Below are positions 1 through 8,904 of a stretch of 64,000 nt of DNA, in pieces. This DNA comes from CAIYRG01 sp964446945. Its GTDB lineage: Bacteria > Pseudomonadota > Alphaproteobacteria > Micropepsales > Micropepsaceae. The position numbers and the translations under genes were made by a program. The notes below the pieces were generated by a model. It saw only the letters and a list, made by a program, of their open reading frames with translations, made no database searches and was not told the DNA's origin. The stretch's first letter is position 1. Every line of letters begins with the position of its first letter. The stretch spans positions 248,001 through 312,000 of the forward strand of contig CAYUQO010000002.1 in assembly GCA_964446945.1 (NCBI GenBank), read 5' to 3'.

Positions 1-465
1 CTGCGCGCGTGTTGCCTTGCCGTAAAGGAATTTTTCTCCGCCATAGCCGACCAGCACGTGATTCCGCCGGGCGTCGAAACGGACATTGTCGGCATCCTCA
101 CCCAGCTTTGTCGTGGTCATGAGCTGGAGTGTCGTGCCATTGAAGACTTTCGCGGTACCGTCGCCACTCGAGGCCACAAACAGCCGTTTCCCGGCGGCGT
201 CGTAATATCCGCCCTGCGGTTCATCGAGATTGCGAATCGTTCCGACCTGTTTGCCGGTCCGCAGGTCGATGACCTCAAGCGTATGATTGTCGAAGGCAGT
301 GGCGAAAATCCGCTGCCCATCAATGTCGACGGCCATGTGGTCCATGCGCCCATCGACATTGGCGAGCGGAATACGAGCGGAGAGCTTCAGAGGCGCCGGC
401 GCTTGCGCAGCAGCAAGGCCCGGCAAAAGAAGAAGTGCAAAACCGAGTGAAAATCCAGCTTTCAT
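1..465 (-). CDS. YncE-like beta-propeller protein, exported, partial (3' end outside window)
   Basis: The reading frame runs off the left edge, so only the first 155 residues are present. ATG at 465 follows a strong Shine-Dalgarno (AGGAGG). The N-terminus is a Sec signal peptide (hydrophobic core about residues 5-18, then AAAQA). After it come repeated strand-like segments of the type IPLANVDGRMDHMAVD, RIFATAFDNHTLEVIDL, LFVASSGDGTAKVF and DNVRFDARRNHVLVGYG. These match the 40-45 residue blades of YVTN/YncE-type propellers. Such proteins are usually periplasmic with poorly defined ligands. It is divergent from the RND efflux genes across a 127 bp gap that should carry both promoters. The family call is good; a specific function cannot be given. 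Confidence 0.8.
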   Translation of the reverse strand, partial: MKAGFSLGFALLLLPGLAAAQAPAPLKLSARIPLANVDGRMDHMAVDIDGQRIFATAFDNHTLEVIDLRTGKQVGTIRNLDEPQGGYYDAAGKRLFVASSGDGTAKVFNGTTLQLMTTTKLGEDADNVRFDARRNHVLVGYGGEKFLYGKATRAQ

Positions 466-592
466 GTTATCCTCCTCTGCATACGGCCGGTAACCACGCC
501 TCCCCAAGCGGCACCCACGGAAATGGGAAGATACACCCGTTTCAGGCGACGGTCGAATGTGATATGGCCGTTTCAGAAAAGGCAGGTTGCGG

Positions 593-1909
593 ATGAACGC
601 ACCGGTTTCCAGAGACGCGACGGACTACGCGGCCGATCACCGGCGGCCGCGCCATTGGATTGCGCGCGCTGCCGGCGCCGGCGTTCTGATTCTCGTCCTC
701 GCTGGATATTGGTATGCCAGCGGCTCCCCGCAAATTCAGGCTTTGGTCGCCACTGTTACGCGCCTTACTGGGGCCGAAACCCAAACCACCGGCCCCACGC
801 CAGCAGCACCCCGCGCACCGGCAGCAGCACCCGTGCGTGTGGGTCAGGCGGTTCAGCGCGACCTCGATGTCATTCGGCGCACGCCCGGCACCGTGATCGC
901 CAACACCATGGTGCAGGTGACCTCGCAGGTTCAAGGAATTATCCAAAGCGAGTCTTTCAAGGAAGGCCAGTTCGTCAAAAAGGGCGATTTGCTGTTTCAG
1001 ATCGATCCGCGGCCGTTCCAGGCCGCACTCGCGCAGTCGCAAGCGCAGCTCGCGAAAGATCGTGCGCAGCTTGCCAGCGCGCAAGCGGATGCCGACCGCG
1101 CCGTCATGCTGGCGCAGCGCGGAATCGTTTCCGAACAGCAGCGCGACCAATTGGTCGCCGCCGCGAAAGCCCTGCAGGCGACGATTGCCTCCGATCAGGC
1201 GGCGATCAATATTGCGCGGCTCAATGTCGAATATTCGCAAATCCGTTCGCCGGTGAACGGAAAGACGGGGCCTGTGCTCATCCAGCCCGGCAATCTGGTG
1301 CAGGCCAACAGCACGTCGCCCATCGTGACGATCGCTGAAATTCAGCCGGTCAGGATTTCATTCACCCTGCCGCAATCCGATCTCAGCCTCATCCTCGCGC
1401 GTCAGAAGGAAAATGCCCTCGTCGCGATTGCTGATGTGAAAGACGCCGAAGGCAGGCCAGTCTCCGCGCCGGTGAATTTCGTCAGCAACGCAATCAGCGA
1501 CAAAAGCGGGACCGTTGAGCTTCGGGCCACATTTCCCAACGAGGATCTGACCTTCCTGCCGGGCCAGCTCGTGAATATCACCGTGATCCTGGACAAGATT
1601 CGCAATGCCGTGGTGGTGCCCCATGATGCGGTCAACGACGGGCCCAACGGCACATACGTCTATGTTGTCGACAACGGCAAGGCGCGGCAGCAGCCGGTGA
1701 AAGTGGTGTTCGACGATTCGACCAACGTCGCCATCGAGGGTGGCGTCAAGCCGGGCGACACGGTCATTACCGACGGTCAGCTTCGCGTAAATCCCGGTGA
1801 TCCGGTGAATGTGCAGGGGCCGGCGCCAGATATCTCCGTCGATCTGGGCGTATCGGGATTGGACGATGATAGCCAGACCGGCCAAAGCGATCCGCTCCAG
1901 GTCAAATGA
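593..1909 (+). CDS. RND efflux periplasmic adaptor (HlyD/AcrA/MdtA type)
   Basis: A 438-residue membrane-fusion protein linking an RND pump to an outer-membrane channel. A single N-terminal membrane anchor lies at about residues 24-42. A Pro/Ala-rich linker follows, then the barrel-sandwich half motif around GQFVKKGDLLFQIDPRPF (about 123-140), a coiled-coil hairpin rich in Gln/Ala (about 140-205), the second lipoyl half (YSQIRSPVNGKTG) and the beta-barrel and membrane-proximal domains. The frame also has a TTG at 587, but ATG 593 is preferred because GGCAGG lies 6 bases upstream. The stop overlaps the permease start (ATGA), indicating translational coupling. The substrate is not evident. No outer-membrane factor gene lies in the window. 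Confidence 0.95.
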   Translation: MNAPVSRDATDYAADHRRPRHWIARAAGAGVLILVLAGYWYASGSPQIQALVATVTRLTGAETQTTGPTPAAPRAPAAAPVRVGQAVQRDLDVIRRTPGTVIANTMVQVTSQVQGIIQSESFKEGQFVKKGDLLFQIDPRPFQAALAQSQAQLAKDRAQLASAQADADRAVMLAQRGIVSEQQRDQLVAAAKALQATIASDQAAINIARLNVEYSQIRSPVNGKTGPVLIQPGNLVQANSTSPIVTIAEIQPVRISFTLPQSDLSLILARQKENALVAIADVKDAEGRPVSAPVNFVSNAISDKSGTVELRATFPNEDLTFLPGQLVNITVILDKIRNAVVVPHDAVNDGPNGTYVYVVDNGKARQQPVKVVFDDSTNVAIEGGVKPGDTVITDGQLRVNPGDPVNVQGPAPDISVDLGVSGLDDDSQTGQSDPLQVK

Positions 1910-4900
1910 ACATCTCGCGGCAATTCATCGAACGGCCGGTGATGACGACGCTGCTGATGGCTGCGCTCGTGATCTTCGGCGTGCTGGGATATTTCGCCCT
2001 CCCGGTCAGTGAATTGCCCAATGTGGACTTCCCGACCATCCAGGTGACCGCTACGCTTCCCGGCGCCGATCCCGACACCATGGCATCGGCGGTTGCGACC
2101 CCGCTCGAGAATGCCTTTGCGACGATTGCCGGCATCGACAGCATGACGTCGGTCAATTCACTCGGCTTCACAAGCATCACTGTGCAGTTCCGTCTCGACC
2201 GCAACATCGATGCCGCGGCGCAGGACGTGCAGTCGCAGATTTCCGCGACGACGCGGAAGCTGCCGAGATCGATGCCCTTTCCTCCGAGTTACCGGAAAGT
2301 CGATCCGTCATCACTACCGGTTTTTTTCATGACGCTCACGTCGAAAAGCCAGCCGATCTATCTGGTCGATCGCTATGCACGCAGCGTGTTGGCGCCACAA
2401 ATTTCGATTCTCGATGGCGTCGCCCAAGTCAATATTTTCGGCGGCGCGCAATATGCCGTCCGAATCCAGGTCGATCCCGACAAGCTGGCGGCGCGCCAGA
2501 TCGGCATCAACGACCTCGTCAATGCGATCAATCTGCTCAACACCGATCAGCCCACTGGCTCACTGAACGGCCCGACCCGGACCTCGATCGTTCACGCGGA
2601 CGGACAGCTCATGAATGCGGATGCCTTCCGCAAACAGATCATTGGCTTCCGCAATGGCGCGCCGGTCACCTTCGGCGACATCGGAAGGGTGATCGACGCC
2701 TATGCCAATATCCGCGACGCCGATTTCACCGGTGACGAACGGTCGGTCACGGTCTCCGTGCAGCGCCAGCCCGGGTCGAACACAATCGCGGTGGTTGATG
2801 AGATCAAGCGGGTGCTGCCGCAATTCGAGGCTGCGCTGCCGGCATCGATTCACATGAACGTCTTTTACGACCGGAGCCAGACCATCCGCGCCTCCGTCAA
2901 TGACGTACAGGTGACTTTGCTGATCGCAGGCGCCTTTGTGGTGCTGGTGATCTTTGCCTTTCTGCGCCGGGTGAGCGCGACATTCATTCCATCCGTGGCG
3001 CTGCCCCTTGCGGTGATCGGTACTTTTGCCGGCATGTACGGGCTGGGATTCAGCCTCGACAATCTTTCGCTCATGGCGCTGACGCTGTCGGTCGGCTTCG
3101 TGGTCGACGATGCCATTGTCATGCTGGAAAATATCGTCCGGCATGTCGAAAAGGGCGATCAGCCCTACGAAGCCGCATTGAAGGGCTCGGGTGAAATCGG
3201 GTTCACCATTTTATCCATGACCCTGTCGCTCGCGGCCGTGTTCATCCCGGTCGTCTTCATGGGCAGCCTGGTCGGCCGTCTGCTTCACGAATTTGCGGTG
3301 ACCATCATCATCGCGATCCTGATCTCCGGCCTCGTCTCGATCACCCTCACGCCGATGTTGTGCGCCTATCTGCTGCGCAGCGAGCACGGGAAGAAGCACA
3401 ATTTCTTGTACCGGCTGAGCGAAGGCACGTTCAACGCGATGCAGCGCGGCTATATGCGGAGCCTGAAATGGAGTCTGGGACACAGGAAGACGATCTTCAT
3501 TCTGTTTCTTGCGAGCATCGCCGGAAGCTACGAGATGTACCGGGTGATGCCGCAGGACTTCATGCCCAGTGATGATTACGGACAGTTGCATGGCAGCGTG
3601 CAGGTTCTGCCCGGAACATCCTTCGATCAGTATGTCCGTTATACGCGCCAGGCGGTGCAGATCATCGAGCGCGATCCGAATGTTTCCGGTGTGCAGTCGG
3701 ACGAAAGTGGAGAAATGAATATTGCGCTGAAGCCGTTTGCACAGCGCAAACTGTCAGCCGACCAGATCGCCGTCGAATTGCGGGGCAAGCTGCGGAACAT
3801 TCCCGGGACAGCGATCACGATTATCAACCAACCCATCATCCGGGTTGGCGCCCGCGGCGCCCGTGCAAATTATCAGTACACGCTGAAAGGCCTCGACCAG
3901 AAGGAGCTGGAGGCTGCCTCGGTGCGCCTGCTGCGCGCGATGCAACAGGATCCGACATTTGTCGGCGTGAACAGCGATCATGATTTCGCGTCGCAATCAG
4001 TCCAGGTCGAGATCGACCGGACGCGCGCCGCATCGCTCGGAGTTACACCGGATGAAATCGAGAGCGCGCTGGGCTTGGCCTTCGGTGGCGAGCAGGTTTC
4101 GCAGATCTATACTTCGATTGACCAATATCCGGTCATGCTGGAATTGCTGCCGCAATATCAGCGCGATGCGTCCGCGCTGGAGCGGCTCTACCTGACTGCG
4201 TCAGTGGCTCCGAGCTCGAGCCTACCCGGCAGTAGTGCGATGGTGCCGCTAACCGCGGTGACAAAGGTTAGCCGCGGGACGATGCCGCTGACCATCAATC
4301 ATTCGGGGCAGATTCCCTCAATCACCATCTCCTTCGATCTCGCGCCTGGCAAAGCCCTCAGTGACGCCGTTACCGCGATGGACAGAGCGGTCGCCGTAGC
4401 CGCCCTTCCCGCCACCGTTCAGGGAGGGTTTGCCGGAACCGCGGCCGCGTTCCAAAGCTCGAACAGCAATATGGGGCTCCTGCTGCTGATCGCGATGGTG
4501 ACGGTCTATATCGTGCTCGGGATCCTCTATGAGAGTTTCGTTCACCCGCTGACGATTCTCTCGGGGCTACCGTCGGCCGCGCTGGGTGCGCTCGCAACCC
4601 TGTATTTCGCCGGCATTCCGCTGACGATCTATTCCTTTGTCGGCATGATGATGCTGATCGGCATCGTCAAAAAGAACGCGATCATGATGATCGACTTTGC
4701 CCTGCACAAACAGCGCGGCGGCGAGCACGTGACCGCGGAGCAGGCGATCTTCGAGGCGGCAGTCATTCGCTTCCGGCCGATCATGATGACGACAATGTCG
4801 GCAATGATGGGGACATTGCCGATTGCGCTCGGAACAGGCGTCGGCGCGGCTTCGCGGCGGCCGCTGGGCCTGTGCGTTGCCGGCGGTCTGCTGTTCTCGC

Positions 4901-5010
4901 AACTGCTCACGCTCTACATCACGCCGGTGCTCTACACCTATCTCGACCGGCTTGGGTCCCGGCTCTCATTTCGAAGCCGCAAGCGCGCCACGCTTGCTCC
5001 GGCGGAATAG
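1906..5010 (+). CDS. RND efflux transporter permease (AcrB/MdtBC family)
   Basis: A 1034-residue inner-membrane drug/proton antiporter of normal length for hydrophobe/amphiphile efflux RND pumps. The N-terminal helix begins MNISRQFIERPVMTTLLM. Two halves, each with a large periplasmic loop, can be followed. The paired acidic residues of the proton relay are at Asp401-Asp402 in GFVVDDAIVMLENI. The C-terminal half carries the conserved MLIGIVKKNAIMMIDFA helix with the relay lysine. It overlaps the adaptor by 4 bases, and a ChrB-like gene starts 4 bases after its stop, so the three genes probably form one transcript. The best relatives by motif are the MdtB/MdtC-like branch; the substrate is unknown. 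Confidence 0.95.
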   Translation: MNISRQFIERPVMTTLLMAALVIFGVLGYFALPVSELPNVDFPTIQVTATLPGADPDTMASAVATPLENAFATIAGIDSMTSVNSLGFTSITVQFRLDRNIDAAAQDVQSQISATTRKLPRSMPFPPSYRKVDPSSLPVFFMTLTSKSQPIYLVDRYARSVLAPQISILDGVAQVNIFGGAQYAVRIQVDPDKLAARQIGINDLVNAINLLNTDQPTGSLNGPTRTSIVHADGQLMNADAFRKQIIGFRNGAPVTFGDIGRVIDAYANIRDADFTGDERSVTVSVQRQPGSNTIAVVDEIKRVLPQFEAALPASIHMNVFYDRSQTIRASVNDVQVTLLIAGAFVVLVIFAFLRRVSATFIPSVALPLAVIGTFAGMYGLGFSLDNLSLMALTLSVGFVVDDAIVMLENIVRHVEKGDQPYEAALKGSGEIGFTILSMTLSLAAVFIPVVFMGSLVGRLLHEFAVTIIIAILISGLVSITLTPMLCAYLLRSEHGKKHNFLYRLSEGTFNAMQRGYMRSLKWSLGHRKTIFILFLASIAGSYEMYRVMPQDFMPSDDYGQLHGSVQVLPGTSFDQYVRYTRQAVQIIERDPNVSGVQSDESGEMNIALKPFAQRKLSADQIAVELRGKLRNIPGTAITIINQPIIRVGARGARANYQYTLKGLDQKELEAASVRLLRAMQQDPTFVGVNSDHDFASQSVQVEIDRTRAASLGVTPDEIESALGLAFGGEQVSQIYTSIDQYPVMLELLPQYQRDASALERLYLTASVAPSSSLPGSSAMVPLTAVTKVSRGTMPLTINHSGQIPSITISFDLAPGKALSDAVTAMDRAVAVAALPATVQGGFAGTAAAFQSSNSNMGLLLLIAMVTVYIVLGILYESFVHPLTILSGLPSAALGALATLYFAGIPLTIYSFVGMMMLIGIVKKNAIMMIDFALHKQRGGEHVTAEQAIFEAAVIRFRPIMMTTMSAMMGTLPIALGTGVGAASRRPLGLCVAGGLLFSQLLTLYITPVLYTYLDRLGSRLSFRSRKRATLAPAE

Positions 5011-5014
5011 AGAC

Positions 5015-6064
5015 ATGTCGCTGGAAACCGCCATAGAGAGTGGTTCTGCCGTGCGCTGGCTTCTGCTCATTCATCAGCTGCCCGCCAAGCCGGCATATTT
5101 GCGCGTCAAGACATGGCGGCGGCTGCAATCGATCGGGGCGGTCGCGATCAAGAACGCTGTCTATGCACTGCCCGCGACCGAGCAAACCCAGGAAGACCTG
5201 GAGTGGCTGCGACGCGAAATCCAGCAAGCCGGCGGCGAGGCGGTGATATGCGAAGCGCGCCTCATTGACGGTCTGACGGACGCGGAAGTCCGGGCGCTGT
5301 TCAATACGGCACGCGATAATGACTACAGCGAAATCGCCGATGAGCTTCGGGCCTTACATGCCAGGCTCGATAAGGGACAAGCAGAAACACCGGAAGAGTT
5401 ACGGGCTTTGTTCAAGCGCCTGAAAAGCCGGCATGCCCTGAATGTTGCAATCGATTATTTTGGCGCCAGCGGACGCGAAATATCCGACGGGTTGATCGGC
5501 GCTCTCGAAAACGGGCTCACCGAAAACTGCCTAGAAGCACAGGATGCGTCGCCCGGTTCGCCGATCATGGATCTCGCGGGGCGCGTTTGGGTGACGCGCC
5601 AGGGTGTGCATGTCGACCGAATCGCATGTTCGTGGCTGATCCGGAAATTCATCGATCCGACGGCACAAATAAGATTTATCCTGCCGCGGGAGTATCAGCA
5701 CATACCGGGTGAACTTCGCTTTGACATGTTTGCCGGCGAATTCACGCATGAAGGCGATCGCTGCAGCTTCGAAGTGCTCATGTCGCGCGCCGGGCTCGAT
5801 GATCCGGCACTCGCCGCCATCGGCGAAATCGTTCACGACATCGACTTGAAGGAAGACAAATTCGGGCGTGAGGAAACCGCCGGCGTCAAGGCGCTGGTCA
5901 ATGGCATTTGCAGCGGCACCCATGACGACGAGCAGAGGATTGCCCGTGGCGGAGCCCTCCTCGATGACCTCTATGCCGGCTTTCAGCGCAAGCCGGTACG
6001 CCAAAGGGAGCGCAAACCGCCGCCGGAAAGCAGACCCAGGGCCGCAGCCGGCAAAACCCGGTGA
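5015..6064 (+). CDS. ChrB-like chromate resistance protein (ChrB_N + ChrB_C)
   Basis: A 349-residue protein with both ChrB regions. The N-terminal part (about 10-150) has the family pattern WLLLIHQLPAKPAYLRVKTWRRL and LPATEQTQEDLEWL. The C-terminal part (from about 185) has GRVWVTRQGVHVDRIACSWLI and FDMFAGEFTHEGDRC. In characterised chr operons ChrB is a chromate-responsive regulator next to the ChrA exporter. Here no ChrA is present, and the gene follows an RND permease by only 4 bases. ATG 5015 was chosen because the frame upstream runs back inside the permease gene without similarity. The C-terminus (about 330-349) is Arg/Pro-rich. The domain call is firm; the job in this operon is inferred. 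Confidence 0.88.
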   Translation: MSLETAIESGSAVRWLLLIHQLPAKPAYLRVKTWRRLQSIGAVAIKNAVYALPATEQTQEDLEWLRREIQQAGGEAVICEARLIDGLTDAEVRALFNTARDNDYSEIADELRALHARLDKGQAETPEELRALFKRLKSRHALNVAIDYFGASGREISDGLIGALENGLTENCLEAQDASPGSPIMDLAGRVWVTRQGVHVDRIACSWLIRKFIDPTAQIRFILPREYQHIPGELRFDMFAGEFTHEGDRCSFEVLMSRAGLDDPALAAIGEIVHDIDLKEDKFGREETAGVKALVNGICSGTHDDEQRIARGGALLDDLYAGFQRKPVRQRERKPPPESRPRAAAGKTR

Positions 6065-6067
6065 ATT

Positions 6068-6391
6068 TTATTGCACGACGATGGTGCCGCGCATCTGGGG
6101 ATGAATTGAGCAGATGAACGCGTAGGTCCCCGGTCTATCGAATTTGAAGCTGTAACTGTCGTTCTCATCCAGAGCTTCTGATCGGAACAAACCCTGCGCA
6201 CTAACGACCGTGTGCGGCTCGCCATCGAGATTTTTCCACGTCACCACCGATCCAGCGCTAACCGTCAGCGAGTTTGGCGAGAAGGCAAAATCATGGATCA
6301 TGACGGTATTCGTATCGGCGGATACAACGGGCACAGCCGTCGTCGTCAAAAACGCAAAGGCCAGCGCAGCAGAGAGTTTGCGATACGTCAT
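6068..6391 (-). CDS. Periplasmic cupredoxin (plastocyanin/amicyanin-like)
   Basis: A 107-residue small blue-copper protein with a cleavable signal peptide (to about residue 25, VVSA). The type 1 copper ligands are visible: His60 in GEPHTVVS, then Cys94, His97 and Met100 in FICSIHPQM. This fits one-electron transfer or copper binding in the periplasm. ATG 6391 has GAGG 5 bases upstream; longer in-frame starts have no signal peptide logic. It lies downstream of the ECF sigma/anti-sigma/phosphoesterase genes on the same strand but is separated from them by a hairpin terminator. It converges with the ChrB-like gene. Confidence 0.92.
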   Translation of the reverse strand: MTYRKLSAALAFAFLTTTAVPVVSADTNTVMIHDFAFSPNSLTVSAGSVVTWKNLDGEPHTVVSAQGLFRSEALDENDSYSFKFDRPGTYAFICSIHPQMRGTIVVQ

Positions 6392-6548
6392 GCGATCCTC
6401 ACATTGCGGGGTTTGAAGTGTGGCGGTCGCGTCGGGCATCTGCCGCTGGCCCGCCCACGCAACGCGTGGAGGAATCGCGTTGCGGGGCGGCGGAACGCGT
6501 CGAATTCGTGAGACCAGATTCACGCAATTCGGGGGGTGTGCGTCCCTA

Positions 6549-6583
6549 AGAGCAGGACCAACCGGATGGACGGGTCCTGCTCT
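6549..6583 (-). terminator. Hairpin terminator/palindromic element after the phosphoesterase gene
   Basis: A perfect 11-bp inverted repeat (AGAGCAGGACC at 6549-6559, GGTCCTGCTCT at 6573-6583) encloses a 13-base loop and overlaps the phosphoesterase stop codon. There is no clear U-run, so it may act as a processing or stability hairpin, or belong to the short palindromic repeat families common in Hyphomicrobiales. Confidence 0.6.
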
Positions 6584-7514
6584 AGGCCAGAGAACTGTCG
6601 TTCACTGATGCGGAACCGGCACCGGCAAACTGGACACTCGTGATGCCGAGCATTCTCGGGAGCAGGTCGGAAGCCACTTTCAGCGGGCCCGGGCCTGGAC
6701 CGTCTCCGCCGCGCGGTTGGGGATAGGCCATGGAACGCGCAGTATGGAACGTGACATTGCCCTCCACTTTGCGGACGATTTGGTGGATGTGGCCGTTCAG
6801 CACGGTGACCGAACCGAATCGGCGCAGCAAACCCATCGCGCGATCGGCGTCTCCCGTCCCCCAGCCCCAGGGTTCATAGACCGGCCACAGCGGAATATGG
6901 GCGAAGACAACGATCGGCGTGCTCGCTGTACGCTGTTTCAGATCACTCTCGAGCCAGGCTAGTTGATCTTCACCGAGCGCCCCGAGACCATTGGCCTTGA
7001 AATTCATCACATTGATCAGGGCAATAAAATGAACCCCGCCGCTGTCGAAACTGTAATAGCCGGCGCCGCCGGACGCGCTTCCAAACCGGACGAAATACTC
7101 CTTGCCCGGACCGTCGATGACATCATGTTCGCCGGGGACGGTGTGCAATTCGGGGACTTTGAGGCCGGAGAAGAGTTGGCTTGCCAGATCAAACTCATCC
7201 GCTTTGGACAAATGCGTGATGTCGCCGGTGTGAATGACGAGAGACGGCCGGGTTGGCAGCGCGTTCACCAGCTCGATCGACTGATTGACCGTCGTAGCCA
7301 CGTCCGGATTCGCTTCGCCCTTGAACCCGATATGGCTATCGCTGATCTGAACAAAGGAAAAGCCGCTCGTGCCGGCAGCGGAATCATCACCGCTTGGAGC
7401 CTGCGCGAGAGCAACAGGATGGAAGACTCCGGCAGAAAACGCAAAAAGCGTGCCCACGCTGCCCGCGGCGAGGCACTTCAATGCGCCGCGGCGTGTTTGT
7501 TCCGTTGGTTGCAA
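6582..7514 (-). CDS. Tat-exported calcineurin-like metallophosphoesterase
   Basis: A 310-residue phosphohydrolase of the calcineurin-like fold. The N-terminus has a twin-arginine signal (TRRGALKCLAAGS, AQA about residue 39). The dinuclear metal motifs are present in order: DSH (Asp59, His61), GD (Asp98), a GNHD variant reading GEHD (128-131), His206 in VFAHIP and GHIH (241-244). The change of Asn to Glu in GNHD affects a metal/phosphate-binding position and is unusual. The start codon is TTG at 7514, preceded by GGAG. It lies 58 bases after the anti-sigma factor on the same strand, so it is a likely member of that operon. The substrate is unknown. Confidence 0.9.
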   Translation of the reverse strand: MQPTEQTRRGALKCLAAGSVGTLFAFSAGVFHPVALAQAPSGDDSAAGTSGFSFVQISDSHIGFKGEANPDVATTVNQSIELVNALPTRPSLVIHTGDITHLSKADEFDLASQLFSGLKVPELHTVPGEHDVIDGPGKEYFVRFGSASGGAGYYSFDSGGVHFIALINVMNFKANGLGALGEDQLAWLESDLKQRTASTPIVVFAHIPLWPVYEPWGWGTGDADRAMGLLRRFGSVTVLNGHIHQIVRKVEGNVTFHTARSMAYPQPRGGDGPGPGPLKVASDLLPRMLGITSVQFAGAGSASVNDSSLA

Positions 7515-7572
7515 GATGTGTGTCTCCGAAAGTTCGAAGACTGGACCGCCGGAGAGCGGTTTTTATTCCCGG

Positions 7573-8325
7573 CTAAGTGACATTGTTCAGCAGCCGGACC
7601 AACGACATCAATTCATCCTGCGCCGTATCGGACACGGCGCAGGATTCGAGATCGCCCCTGCGCCAGCAGTCGATATGATAGCCGTTGCGATTCATTGGGG
7701 CTGGTACCTCGCCCGCGTTTTTCCGCCATGCGAAGACATTGATGACATGCGCGCCATGACGATACACCGTGACCGCCGCGCGATGGCCATCGACATAATC
7801 CACACGCCCTCCAACCAGGCGATAACCGGCTTGCGCAAAATCCACCGCCGGCGGCGAGACATCCGCGTGACCGGCGAACCACGGTTTCACGGTGTGCTGG
7901 TCGCTTGATGCGACGTCGATCAGGTGGTCACCCACAAGCGAGCGCAAGTGAGCGTTCACGAGGTCGGAAGCCAATTCGCCGGACGTCGGTGCACTGTTAA
8001 AGAACAACAATAGTGCTGCCGCGATGGCGACCGGAGTGAATCCTGCCGCAGTGCCCCACCAGAAGCTTCGGTCTCTCAGTAACTGCCGACTTGTCGCCGC
8101 TGGAGTTTCGTCCCTGAGGCTCTGCATCACCCGGTTGCGCAGTTCGTCGCTGGCACGGTGATACGTCGCCTGATCGCGGACCGCGTCGCGCGACGACTGC
8201 AGGTCACGCAACAACTCGGCGCAACCGCCGCAATGGGCGAGATGCTGTTCAATCACAACAGATGCGCCGGCTTCCAGTTCTCCGTCGAAATAGGCCTGCA
8301 CGCGTGGCGCTTCATTGCACAGCAT
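7573..8325 (-). CDS. Anti-sigma factor with zinc-finger HC2 domain
   Basis: A 250-residue membrane anti-sigma factor. The cytoplasmic N-terminus carries the zf-HC2/ZAS signature (Cys3, His28, Cys32, Cys35 in EQHLAHCGGC). One transmembrane helix follows at about residues 91-111, then a periplasmic domain of about 135 residues. Its start overlaps the sigma-factor gene by 14 bases, and AAGGAG lies 7 bases upstream, as expected for a co-translated sigma/anti-sigma pair. It should hold the sigma factor inactive until an envelope or redox signal is sensed. The signal is not known. Confidence 0.92.
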   Translation of the reverse strand: MLCNEAPRVQAYFDGELEAGASVVIEQHLAHCGGCAELLRDLQSSRDAVRDQATYHRASDELRNRVMQSLRDETPAATSRQLLRDRSFWWGTAAGFTPVAIAAALLLFFNSAPTSGELASDLVNAHLRSLVGDHLIDVASSDQHTVKPWFAGHADVSPPAVDFAQAGYRLVGGRVDYVDGHRAAVTVYRHGAHVINVFAWRKNAGEVPAPMNRNGYHIDCWRRGDLESCAVSDTAQDELMSLVRLLNNVT

Positions 8326-8842
8326 TGCGCGCTCCTTCCACCTGATCCAACCAGTTCTGCTTCAACATCGATCGTGCGCGCGCCAGCCGCGACATCACGG
8401 TGCCGATGGGAGAGCCGGTGATGCGCGCAATGTCCCGATACGGCATGTCTTCCATTTCCCGCAAAATCAGAACTTCGCGGAATTCCTCCGGAATCCTGGC
8501 GACGAGCAGGTTCAGCTTTCGCAGATGATCGGCGCTGATCGCGACCGCCTCAGGGTCGGGCGCGACATCGATGAATGCGGGATCTGCCTCGTCTGCTTCC
8601 GACACCGGAATGCCGCGCTTTTTGGCGCGGGAAGTGATGAAACAATTTCTCACAATCGCCAGAAGCCAGGGCTTGATCTCAGTGCCACGAAACCCCTCAA
8701 AGCTCCGAAACGCGCGCAGCATCGCTTCCTGAACAATGTCCTCGGCATCGACGGGGGAACGCGTCAGCCAGCGCGCGAAATTATGGACCGCATCGAGATG
8801 CGGCAGCGCCTGCGCCTCAAATTTGCGATGCTTGTCGTCCAT
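8312..8842 (-). CDS. ECF-family RNA polymerase sigma factor
   Basis: A 176-residue two-domain sigma factor. Region 2 covers about 15-80 with the pattern DAEDIVQEAMLRAF and IKPWLLAIVRNCFI. Region 4 covers about 110-165 with EEFREVLILREMEDMPYRDIA and GTVMSRLARAR, the helix-turn-helix that reads the -35 element. It is the first gene of an operon with the overlapping anti-sigma factor, a Tat phosphoesterase and possibly the cupredoxin. A candidate self-controlled promoter lies 33-62 bases upstream of its start. Confidence 0.95.
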   Translation of the reverse strand: MDDKHRKFEAQALPHLDAVHNFARWLTRSPVDAEDIVQEAMLRAFRSFEGFRGTEIKPWLLAIVRNCFITSRAKKRGIPVSEADEADPAFIDVAPDPEAVAISADHLRKLNLLVARIPEEFREVLILREMEDMPYRDIARITGSPIGTVMSRLARARSMLKQNWLDQVEGARNAVQ

Positions 8843-8874
8843 GGGCTGTCGTCACTCCCCCGACCGGTCAACCC

Positions 8875-8904
8875 ATATACTTCAAAATCTGACGCTTTAT
8901 TCCC
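8875..8904 (-). promoter_or_regulatory. Candidate ECF-type promoter of the sigma/anti-sigma operon
   Basis: Reading the minus strand, GGAATA (inside GGGGAATAAA, a -35 shape typical of ECF sigma factors) is followed after 18 bases by GTATAT, ending about 33 bases before the sigma-factor ATG. ECF operons are commonly autoregulated, which makes the placement plausible. No second copy was found before the cupredoxin gene. Assigned by eye only. Confidence 0.35.

Noticed and set aside
542..1240. Long antisense frame within the efflux adaptor gene
   Set aside because: It is a high-GC shadow of the adaptor with Arg/Gly-rich random composition and no start signal.
4823..5014. Upstream extension of the ChrB-like frame into the permease gene
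   Set aside because: The sequence is antisense-free but out of frame with the real permease, shows no ChrB similarity, and the ChrB N-terminal block begins right after ATG 5015.
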